NCBI GenBank assembly: GCA_041396685.1
Contig: JAWKYD010000005.1
Span: 62,001 to 126,000 of the forward strand
Reading direction: 5' to 3'
Source: JAUIAI01 sp041396685
GTDB taxonomy: Bacteria > Pseudomonadota > Gammaproteobacteria > Burkholderiales > Burkholderiaceae_E
DNA length: 64,000 nt
Each line of letters begins with the position of its first letter. Position 1 is the first letter of the stretch. Under the pieces are notes generated by a model that saw only the letters and a list, made by a program, of their open reading frames with translations, was not told the origin of the DNA and did no database searches. Shown in pieces: positions 53,201-60,079 of the stretch. A program made the translations under genes and the position numbers.

Positions 53201-55323
53201 CCCTGCGGCTGAAGACATCCGATTTCCCATTTTCGGACCCGGAAGGCACGACCAAGCCGAACGCGATTCGCTTCGATCTCGCGCAGGGCAAGGGGGCGCT
53301 CTATTTCAACGCCGCCATGATCGCCAACGGTCAGGTGCTGACCGCCGCCCAGATCGACACCGGCCTGCTCGACTACCGCGCGCCGGCCAATGCCTCGGGC
53401 AATGCCTACGACGTGCTGCAGTTCACGGTGATCGATACCGGTGGCAACGCCGCGCCGGCGCCGAGCTTGCTGATCCTGAATGCCAATGCCGCACCCCTGA
53501 TCACGTCCAACGGCGGTGGCGACGAGGCCGACGTCACGGTCGACGAGAATCGCAGACTGGTCACCACCGTCAGCGCGAGCGATGCCGAAGGCGGCGCGAT
53601 CGACTACGGCATTCTGGCCAGCGGGCTGGGCGGTGGTGCCGACGCTGCCTTATTCACCCTGGATGCCAGCAGCGCCCAGCTGCGCTTCGCAGAGCGCCCC
53701 GACTTCGAAAGCCCGACGGACGCGGACGGCGACAACATCTACGAGCTGACGGTAGTGGCCACCGATGAAAACGGCGCCACCGATCGCCAGGATCTGCACG
53801 TCCGTGTCGCCAATGTCGTCGAACCGGCGATCATCGATGCACCGGCGTTCGTCGTAACGCAGGAAGACGTGGCCGTGGATTTCGTCGGTGGGATCGCCGT
53901 ATCCGTTCAAGACCCGGAGGCGAGATCGCTGTTCCGAGTGACGCTGTCGCTCGATCACGGCAGCGCGCAGATCGACTTGAGCGCGCTCGGACCCTTCCAG
54001 TCTGGAAGCGGCGTCGTCCACGCCGGCACGCCGCTGAGCTTCAGCGGCAATCTGACGACCGTCAATCAAGCCCTGGCCGGACTGCGCTATCTGCCAGCGC
54101 CCGACGCCAGCGATCTCGCAACCTTGGAGATAACGGTTCAAGCGGGCTCGTTCGCGGCCAACGACCCGGTGCACGCGAAGGTCAGGATCGTCGTCAACGC
54201 CGTCAACGATGCGCCGTTGGCGGGAGGAAGTTCTCAGGCCTCCGGGCCGGCCGATCGGCCGCTGGTCATCGGCAACCAGACCCTGCTGGCGAGCGACGTC
54301 GACGACACCAGCAGCGAACTCGTCTACACCCTTCGAAGCGCCCCCGCGGCAGGCGTGCTGCAGCTCTCGGGCCAAACGCTGAGTGCCGGGGGACGGTTCA
54401 CCCAGGCCGATGTCGATGCGGGTCGTTTGTGGTATCTCGGTGGCAGTGGCGACGCCGCGAGCGAGCTCATCGAACTGTCGCTGAGCGATGCCGCCGGTGC
54501 GCGCATCGACGGCATCCAGCTGACGATCGAACTCACCGCGGCGACGCCGAACGTCGTCCCACCGGTCGACGGCGGCACTACGACGCCTCCCGAGACGGTC
54601 GCGGACGCCGACAGCACCGATCCGGCCGGCGAGGCTCTCGAGGACAGCGCGACCTCGACCGGCGCGGACAGAACGGCTGCGGCCGTCTGGGTCGACGCCG
54701 GCGGCGGCGCCGGCCCGGCCACGACTGCATCGGACGGCCAGACGGCCGACGCCCCGACCGAAACGGCTGTCGCGGGCGCGCCGATTGGCGGATCCGCAAT
54801 ACATGGCGAGAGCGGCGGGCGCAAGATGCAGACGATCGTGGAGTCCGATCGCATGACCACGACCGGGGTCGATGAGGCGCGCCCGATCGATAGCGACGCC
54901 CTCGAGCCCAACGGCGCCACGCGCGCCGACAGCGGCGCGCTGACCGACCGCGTCTGGCTCGACACGCCCATCGGCGACTCGCTGCTGCGCTCCTTCGCAC
55001 AGAACGCGCAGCGCCATGAACCCAATCTGGTCTTCGAGCAGACCGTCGCCGCCTCCAGCGTCGCGGTCAGCACGGGCGTGTCGATCGGCTATGTCATCTG
55101 GTTGCTGCGCGGCGGTGCGTTGCTCTCCAGCATCATCGCCTCGATGCCCGCCTGGCGCTCGATCGATCCGCTGCCGGTACTGCAGAACCTTCACAACGGT
55201 GCACGCGAGGGCACGGACGAAGAGTCCATCGAATCCATGCTCGATGCCGCCAATCGCGACCCTGAGCCCATTGCATCGGCCGACGACGCGCGGGCGGCCG
55301 AACTCGACGAGGTGAGCGCATGA
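50203..55323 (+). CDS. Giant DUF4347/cadherin-like surface protein B with LEPR-XLL-like motif
   Basis: About 1706 aa with the same layout as giant A. The LEPR-XLL-like motif LAPRILYSAS is at residues 42-51. DUF4347 spans about 85-255, with VGHGD (His150) and IYGCDVA (Cys193). Propeller-like VVWESEG/AIVWVADN repeats, several cadherin and CSPG-type repeats, an acidic Thr/Ala linker and the conserved C-terminal membrane module (from residue 1582) follow. The start is uncertain. GTG 50203 is chosen; it has no good ribosome binding site. A GAGGA-preceded TTG at 50184 is in another frame. The 3' end overlaps the histidine kinase ATG by 4 bases. Confidence 0.85.
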   Translation: MPRRPSQNHPRGRHRREAATAERHFCRRAGASPPGRARVDELAPRILYSASAIAPGIEPLAFADGAEVTLARAPEPEQAGAQHALRRELVVIDAALGDYQALRDDFEKQAGAERSLTFLILDEGDDGLDAIGGHFAEANTRYDALHLVGHGDETGFQLGRSFVDNDLVRARAVELAAWESALADQADILIYGCDVAADAAGRTMLENIAALTGADVAASEDTTGSVARGGDWNLEARVGTIDSVGLHSGWDGTLEVVGTNPEARVNPANGADNATDPPSTGQVAYNAVSAVVVWESEGSIAFRIYGGPGNGVSATVADEIGVVREQPTVALADDGSFAIVWVADNGNGDTDVYAQRFDADGTPKAAPTRDGGWPWANANEFRINAATAGSTWDPSLAMAGDGRFVVTWTHNAIGGSHVSARVFDALGNPTLGPADVAVFGVSASNSQHGARVAWDPSADRFGIVFLEPYMSRHVIYFLGVSGDGSLITAGRTFNPDDGGQVLEAGLTIAESGEVVMSAIYDTSGTRSVIVGMADLFTEIPTSATFAVANLDSRNAANPVVYGGETALDVAVGAENQILVSWQANDLDTPGTSTVYIREYDATLHSPTLSPLNVPDTSAGDQNAPSLALWRDEGAIVWSGNGDQAGQADPAGTFVVGLQVQFALGAIVDDDPTVVVSVPENAAVDTPTGLTAKAKDANPGDTVAYAITDANSPFQIDAATGVITVGPDDRLDFETRPTETIHVAAQSSDGSSSTAAFTVDVSDVNDPPVGVDRTIVAQSGTARVLTLADFPVVDQDGPALPAAIAIQGLAGGGSLRLSGAPLTVFPVTVSAAQISGGELVYEAPPSAVGPDYARLDVVVIDDGGTPAATSSRLTIDANAAPVITSHGGLAQAFVSHAENGGSVTTVTASDLDSLTLSYAIVAGADQSAFVVDPATGAVSFQAAPDFESPGSDAGSNTYEVTIGVSDGDGGSDNQTLFVTVTNVDEPPGSADVTRAIDGGTPLRLKTSDFPFSDPEGTTKPNAIRFDLAQGKGALYFNAAMIANGQVLTAAQIDTGLLDYRAPANASGNAYDVLQFTVIDTGGNAAPAPSLLILNANAAPLITSNGGGDEADVTVDENRRLVTTVSASDAEGGAIDYGILASGLGGGADAALFTLDASSAQLRFAERPDFESPTDADGDNIYELTVVATDENGATDRQDLHVRVANVVEPAIIDAPAFVVTQEDVAVDFVGGIAVSVQDPEARSLFRVTLSLDHGSAQIDLSALGPFQSGSGVVHAGTPLSFSGNLTTVNQALAGLRYLPAPDASDLATLEITVQAGSFAANDPVHAKVRIVVNAVNDAPLAGGSSQASGPADRPLVIGNQTLLASDVDDTSSELVYTLRSAPAAGVLQLSGQTLSAGGRFTQADVDAGRLWYLGGSGDAASELIELSLSDAAGARIDGIQLTIELTAATPNVVPPVDGGTTTPPETVADADSTDPAGEALEDSATSTGADRTAAAVWVDAGGGAGPATTASDGQTADAPTETAVAGAPIGGSAIHGESGGRKMQTIVESDRMTTTGVDEARPIDSDALEPNGATRADSGALTDRVWLDTPIGDSLLRSFAQNAQRHEPNLVFEQTVAASSVAVSTGVSIGYVIWLLRGGALLSSIIASMPAWRSIDPLPVLQNLHNGAREGTDEESIESMLDAANRDPEPIASADDARAAELDEVSA
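55063..55185 (+). repeat. Conserved C-terminal membrane module, copy B
   Basis: This segment encodes residues 1621-1661 of giant B, identical over 41 residues to the giant A module at 48821-48943. The underlying DNA carries 14 synonymous codon differences, so it is not a recent exact duplication. Confidence 0.9.
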
Positions 55324-57857
55324 CGAAGTGGCTGAGTGCAAGGGTCTTGTTGACCCTGGGTCTCGTATCGCTGGTGACCAGTGCGCTGATGCTGGTGTTC
55401 TTCTCCGGCGTGCTGCCCGACAAGGCGACGATGGAGCGCGAGCACCGCCTGCGGCTCTCCGAACTGATCGCGGCCAGCGCAATGCAGGGCCTGGTCGACG
55501 GCGACGCCGAAGGCCTGGCCGACACGCTGGCGTTCACGGTCGCGCGCGAGAAATCGCTGAAGTCGGCGGCACTACGGCGCACCGATGGCTCGATCGTGGT
55601 CGCCACGGAACTGCACGACACCCTCTGGGTGCCGCGCGAAGACGGCAAATCCACCGAGACCGAGGTGATCGTGCCGCTGCTGACCGCGGCCGGCAAATGG
55701 GGCCAGACCGAGCTCAGTTTCGATCCGATTCGCGAGCCGGGCGTCGTCGGCTATGTGCTCGACGAGCGCGTTCATGCGGTCGCGCTGCTCGGCGCGATCT
55801 GCTTCCTGGCCTTCTACTTCTATCTCGGGCGCATGCTGCAACACCTGGATCCGTCGCGCGCGGTTCCCGACCGCGTGCGCAGCGCACTCGACTCGCTCGC
55901 CGAGGCTCTGCTGCTGATCGACGCCTCGGGCCGAATCGTTCTGGCCAACGAATCGTTCGCCCAGTTGGTCGGCCACAGCCAGGACTCACTACTCGGCAAG
56001 CAGGCCACCAGCTTCGCGTGGCTGAACGCGCGCAACGAGAAGATCGCAGCAACCGACCTGCCCTGGCAACGCGCCTGCGAGCAACGCACGCTGCAGCACA
56101 ACGAACCGCTGTCGCTGGTCAACGCCGACGGCGATCCGCGCAGCTTCCTGGCCAACTGCTCGCCGATCATGGGCGGCGAGGATCAGGTCAACGGCGTGCT
56201 GGTCAGTCTGGACGACGTCACCGAGTTGCAGCGCAAAGAAGTGCAGCTGCGCGAGGCCACGGAACGCGCCTTGTCGGCCAATCGCGCCAAAAGCGAGTTC
56301 CTCGCCAACATGAGCCACGAGATCCGCACACCGATGAACGCGGTCCTCGGTTTCACAGAGCTGATGCGGCGCGGCAATGCCCAGTCGGCCGAGCAGGCGG
56401 CCAAGTACCTGGACACCATTCACCGCAACGGCAAGCATCTGCTCGAGCTGATCAACGACATCCTCGATCTTTCCAAGGTCGAGTCCGGCGAGTTCGCGCT
56501 TGAATCGATCGCCAGCGCACCGCACCGAATCGCCGCCGACGTCATCGAGATCCTGGCGGTCCGTGCCCACGAGAAAGGTGTCGATATCGGCCTCGAGATC
56601 GATTCCCAGATTCCCGAGACCATCGCGGGCGATCCGTCGCGGCTGCGCCAGATCATCACCAATCTCACTGGCAATGCGATCAAGTTCACCGAACGCGGCG
56701 CGGTTCGCATACGCCTTCGCTGGCTGGGTACCCGGCGTCAGGGCGTGTTCGAGATCCGCGTGCAGGACAGCGGCATCGGCATCCCGGCCGACAAGGTCGA
56801 GAGCATCTTCGAGCCGTTCACACAGGCCGAGAGCTCGACGACTCGTCGCTTCGGTGGCACCGGCCTCGGCCTGACCATCAGCCGCCGGTTCGCGCGCGCA
56901 ATGGGTGGCGACATCAAGGTCGAGAGCGTCTACGGCGAAGGCAGCACCTTCGTGATCACCTTGCCCGTGCAGACGGCCGATGAAAGCGGCTCGCCGCTGA
57001 ACATGATCGACGCGCACACGGCCCACGAACAGGCCCGCGCGGTGGAGCTCCAGGGAACCCGCAGCTGGAAGTTCGACGGTGGGCGACTGCTGGTCGCCGA
57101 CGATTCGCCGGAGAACCGCCAGCTGGTGCGGGTCGTGCTCGAGGACGCCGGCATCGAGGTCGTCGAGGCCGAGAACGGCCAGGAGGCCTGCCGGCTCGCG
57201 ACGAGCGAGCACTTCGACGTCGTTCTGATGGACATGCAGATGCCGGTCATGGACGGCTATACGGCCACCCGTACCCTGCGCGAGAAAGGTGTCAGGCTGC
57301 CCATCATCGCGTTCACCGCACACGCGCTGACCGGCTTCGACAAGGAAATCCGCGAGGTCGGCTGCGACAACTACCTCACCAAACCGATCGACATCAACGC
57401 GATGCTGGAGCTGCTGTCGCAGTATCTCCGGGGCCACGTGGTCGAGCTCACGGCCGGCCCGGCGGCGCTACCCATGTTCGGCGGCGCACCGGCGAATAAC
57501 GACGAGCGCCATGACATCTCGCCGCTGCACTCACGGCTTGCCGGTGTCGAACGGCTGCGGCCGATCATCGCGGGCTTCGTCGAGCGCCTGCCCGAGCGCA
57601 TGGACGCCATTCGGCAGGCACAGCAGCGCGGCGACCTGACGGAGCTGGCCGGGCATGCCCACTGGCTCAAGGGGTCCGCGGGGTCGGTGGGCTTCGACGC
57701 CTTCACCGAACCGTCGGCCAAGCTCGAACGGGCGGCCAAGGGCGGCGACGCCAACGCCGTCGGGCGCCATCTCGACGAGGTGCTCGCGCTGGCCGCACGC
57801 GTGCGCGGACCGGACGCACCGGCAAACAAGCCAAATGAAACCGAGGCAGCATCATGA
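55320..57857 (+). CDS. Hybrid sensor histidine kinase with receiver and Hpt domains
   Basis: The protein has 845 aa. It has a membrane helix near 8-30, a periplasmic domain of about 120 residues, and a second helix near 151-170. A PAS domain covers about 185-310. HisKA follows with FLANMSHEIRTPMNAVLGF (His333). The ATPase domain has NLTGNAIKFTERG and FGGTGLGLTISRR. The receiver has VLMDMQMPVMDG (Asp638) and LTKPID. The Hpt domain has HWLKGSAGSVGF (His781). All phosphotransfer residues are present. It overlaps giant B and the following regulator by ATGA, so the sensor, regulator and surface protein are made together. Confidence 0.94.
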   Translation: MTKWLSARVLLTLGLVSLVTSALMLVFFSGVLPDKATMEREHRLRLSELIAASAMQGLVDGDAEGLADTLAFTVAREKSLKSAALRRTDGSIVVATELHDTLWVPREDGKSTETEVIVPLLTAAGKWGQTELSFDPIREPGVVGYVLDERVHAVALLGAICFLAFYFYLGRMLQHLDPSRAVPDRVRSALDSLAEALLLIDASGRIVLANESFAQLVGHSQDSLLGKQATSFAWLNARNEKIAATDLPWQRACEQRTLQHNEPLSLVNADGDPRSFLANCSPIMGGEDQVNGVLVSLDDVTELQRKEVQLREATERALSANRAKSEFLANMSHEIRTPMNAVLGFTELMRRGNAQSAEQAAKYLDTIHRNGKHLLELINDILDLSKVESGEFALESIASAPHRIAADVIEILAVRAHEKGVDIGLEIDSQIPETIAGDPSRLRQIITNLTGNAIKFTERGAVRIRLRWLGTRRQGVFEIRVQDSGIGIPADKVESIFEPFTQAESSTTRRFGGTGLGLTISRRFARAMGGDIKVESVYGEGSTFVITLPVQTADESGSPLNMIDAHTAHEQARAVELQGTRSWKFDGGRLLVADDSPENRQLVRVVLEDAGIEVVEAENGQEACRLATSEHFDVVLMDMQMPVMDGYTATRTLREKGVRLPIIAFTAHALTGFDKEIREVGCDNYLTKPIDINAMLELLSQYLRGHVVELTAGPAALPMFGGAPANNDERHDISPLHSRLAGVERLRPIIAGFVERLPERMDAIRQAQQRGDLTELAGHAHWLKGSAGSVGFDAFTEPSAKLERAAKGGDANAVGRHLDEVLALAARVRGPDAPANKPNETEAAS

Positions 57858-59758
57858 CGGACACGACCAAGCCCTCGCAGCGACAAGCGGTGGACAAGTT
57901 CCTGGTCCAGAACGCGCGCGTGCTGATGATCGACGATGAACCGATCCTCATCGAACTGGTTCGCGCGTTTCTCGAGGACGCCGGCTACGAGACCTTCGAG
58001 GGCATCAGCGAGCCGCAGACCGCGCTCGATTCGATTCGCAGCCAGCGCCCCGATGTGATCCTGCTCGATCTCATGATGCCGGAGGTCAGCGGCTTCGACA
58101 TTCTCGAACAGGTTCGCGGCGACGAGGCCTTGCGCGCCGTTCCGGTGATCGTCATGACCTCGGCCAGCGATGCGCACACCAAGCTGCGCGTTCTGGAGCT
58201 GGGTGCGGCCGATTTCCTCGAGAAACCGGTCGACCCCAGCGAGCTCGTGCTCAGGCTGCGCAACACCTTGGCATTCAAGGCGCAGAACGATCGCATGTCC
58301 TGGTTCGACCCGCTGACCAACCTGCCCAATCGCAAGCTGTTCCTGAATCAGCTTCGCTCGGCAGTGCGCCGCGCCACCGACTCCAGGCAGGTTTGCGCGC
58401 TGCTCAACATCAACATCGACCGCTTCAACAAGATCAACGAAACGCTCGGTCACCGGGCCGGCGATCTTCTCCTGTGCCAGGTCGCGCAGCGTCTGCAACG
58501 CAGCCTGTTCGCGACCGACACGCCGATGCCCCTCGGTGAGCGCCGTCGTCCGTGGAGCGTGTCACGGATCGGCGGCGACGAGTTCACCGTGCTGATGCCC
58601 GGCCTGACCGACACCGACGAAGCCGCCTCGGCGGCACGCCGCATGCTCGAAGCGCTGGGCCAATCGATGCAGATCGAGGGGCAGGAGGTGTTCGTGTCGG
58701 CCACGATCGGCGTGGCCGCCTGCCCGATCGACTCCGACGACCCGGAACGCCTGCTTCAGCAGGCCAACTCCGCGCTGTCGGCGGCCCGGGAGCGCGGACG
58801 AAACCAGTACGCGTTTTATTCGCGCGATCTGGACTCCCAGAACCGCGAACGGCTGGCCCTCGAGAACGACTTGCGCAAGGGCATTCCTGCTGGCGAGTTC
58901 GAACTGCACTTCCAGCCGAAGGTGAACGTGGCCAGCGGGCGCATCGTCGGCGCCGAAGCGCTGCTGCGATGGAATCATCCGAAGCATGGGCGCATTTCTC
59001 CGGCGCATTTCATTCCCGTGGCCGAGGAGCTCGGCCTGATGAGCGAGCTGGCCGAGGTGATTCTCGCCCAGGCCTGCACGGAAGCCGTCCGTTGGCGCGA
59101 GGCCGGCGTCGACGACTGCAAGGTGGCCGTCAACATCTCGCCGCAGCAATTCGGCGACGACCTGCTGCTGCGCCAGGTCGCGAAGGCCTTGCAGACATCC
59201 GGTCTGGACCCGGCGTTGCTCACGCTCGAACTCACCGAGACGGTGTTGATGCACGATACCGAGGCGGCGCTGCAAAGGCTGAAGACGCTCAGCGGTCTGG
59301 GCGTGCGTACCTCGCTGGACGACTTCGGCACCGGCTTCTCGTCGCTGGCCTATCTGCAGCGCATGCGCATCGACGAACTCAAGGTGGACAAGTCCTTCGT
59401 CGATCCCCTGCCAGAGCAGGCGGATTCGGCCGAGATCGTGCGCGCGATCCTGGCGATGTCGCATTCGCTCGGCATGGAGGTGGTCGCCGAAGGTGTCGAG
59501 ACCCGTGAGCAGCTGCAGTTTCTGCGCGAAGCGGGCTGCGACATCTACCAGGGTTACCTGTTCAGCAAGCCCGTGCCCTCGGACACCTTCCTGATGATGG
59601 CGCGCAACCAGCGGGCGAAGCAGGCCCAGGCGCGCGCGCGATCGGCCGCGCCCATGCCGCGCCACGCGGAGCCGGCAGCGGCCGCCGGCGCCAGGGAAGC
59701 CAAGAAGACGACCGCCACCGCCGATGCCTCCGTCGGCACGCCGGGGGCCGGGCACTGA
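57854..59758 (+). CDS. Response regulator with GGDEF and EAL domains
   Basis: The protein has 634 aa. The receiver (about 15-135) has IDDEP, Asp72 in LLDLMMP and FLEKPVD. The GGDEF domain has an intact RIGGDEFTVL (240-244). The EAL domain has an intact GAEALLRW (368-370), with DDFGTGFSSL and VVAEGVET. It could therefore make or break cyclic di-GMP, depending on phosphorylation. The Ala/Arg-rich tail is unstructured. It is the natural output of the upstream kinase and probably sets biofilm or surface-protein state. Confidence 0.94.
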   Translation: MTDTTKPSQRQAVDKFLVQNARVLMIDDEPILIELVRAFLEDAGYETFEGISEPQTALDSIRSQRPDVILLDLMMPEVSGFDILEQVRGDEALRAVPVIVMTSASDAHTKLRVLELGAADFLEKPVDPSELVLRLRNTLAFKAQNDRMSWFDPLTNLPNRKLFLNQLRSAVRRATDSRQVCALLNINIDRFNKINETLGHRAGDLLLCQVAQRLQRSLFATDTPMPLGERRRPWSVSRIGGDEFTVLMPGLTDTDEAASAARRMLEALGQSMQIEGQEVFVSATIGVAACPIDSDDPERLLQQANSALSAARERGRNQYAFYSRDLDSQNRERLALENDLRKGIPAGEFELHFQPKVNVASGRIVGAEALLRWNHPKHGRISPAHFIPVAEELGLMSELAEVILAQACTEAVRWREAGVDDCKVAVNISPQQFGDDLLLRQVAKALQTSGLDPALLTLELTETVLMHDTEAALQRLKTLSGLGVRTSLDDFGTGFSSLAYLQRMRIDELKVDKSFVDPLPEQADSAEIVRAILAMSHSLGMEVVAEGVETREQLQFLREAGCDIYQGYLFSKPVPSDTFLMMARNQRAKQAQARARSAAPMPRHAEPAAAAGAREAKKTTATADASVGTPGAGH

Positions 59759-60079
59759 ACCCGGGCCCTTGCGCGGCGACCGAACGACTGCCCGGCCCGC
59801 AACCCTTGTGAAGACCGCCCGCGCACGCTAAGGTAGCCTCGCCGGCTCTGTCGCATTCGGGTGAGGTACTCTCCCGGCGTCAAGGTGCTGAACCGGACGG
59901 CCTGCGGTCACGACCTATACGGGACGTGCCAGGAGTCTGCGTGGCCGCAGGTCGGCCCGCAAGGGCGCTCGCGGCAGCGATTCCGCTGACCGCGCCGGCT
60001 CCTGGTGCCCGAGCGCCTTCGTTGCACGCGTCGTCCGCCGGACTCGCATGCGCCTGCCACTGCCGCGAGAGTCAAGCCC
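59759..60079 (+). other. Intergenic region before the WD40-caspase gene
   Basis: These 321 bases follow the cluster's last gene. The start of the region (GGGCCC and CCCGGCCCG) could form weak hairpins. A candidate promoter lies at 59806-59834. No riboswitch fold or small gene was recognised. Frames that are open here look like random GC-rich sequence. Confidence 0.5.
59806..59834 (+). promoter_or_regulatory. Candidate sigma-70 promoter for the WD40-caspase gene
   Basis: TTGTGA (59806-59811) and TAAGGT (59829-59834) are spaced by 17 bases and lie about 245 bases before the ATG. The -35 matches the consensus at 4 of 6 positions; the -10 is weak. Confidence 0.3.

Noticed and set aside
44345..55323. 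RTX adhesins secreted by a type I system
   Set aside because: HlyD-like proteins are present, but the giants lack GGxGxDxLx repeats and the usual C-terminal signal. No ABC transporter or TolC gene is nearby, and the C-terminus holds a membrane helix.
59759..60079. Riboswitch or small RNA in the gap before the WD40 gene
   Set aside because: I could not match the conserved cores of glycine, cobalamin or c-di-GMP riboswitches, and the hairpins are no better than expected for GC-rich DNA.
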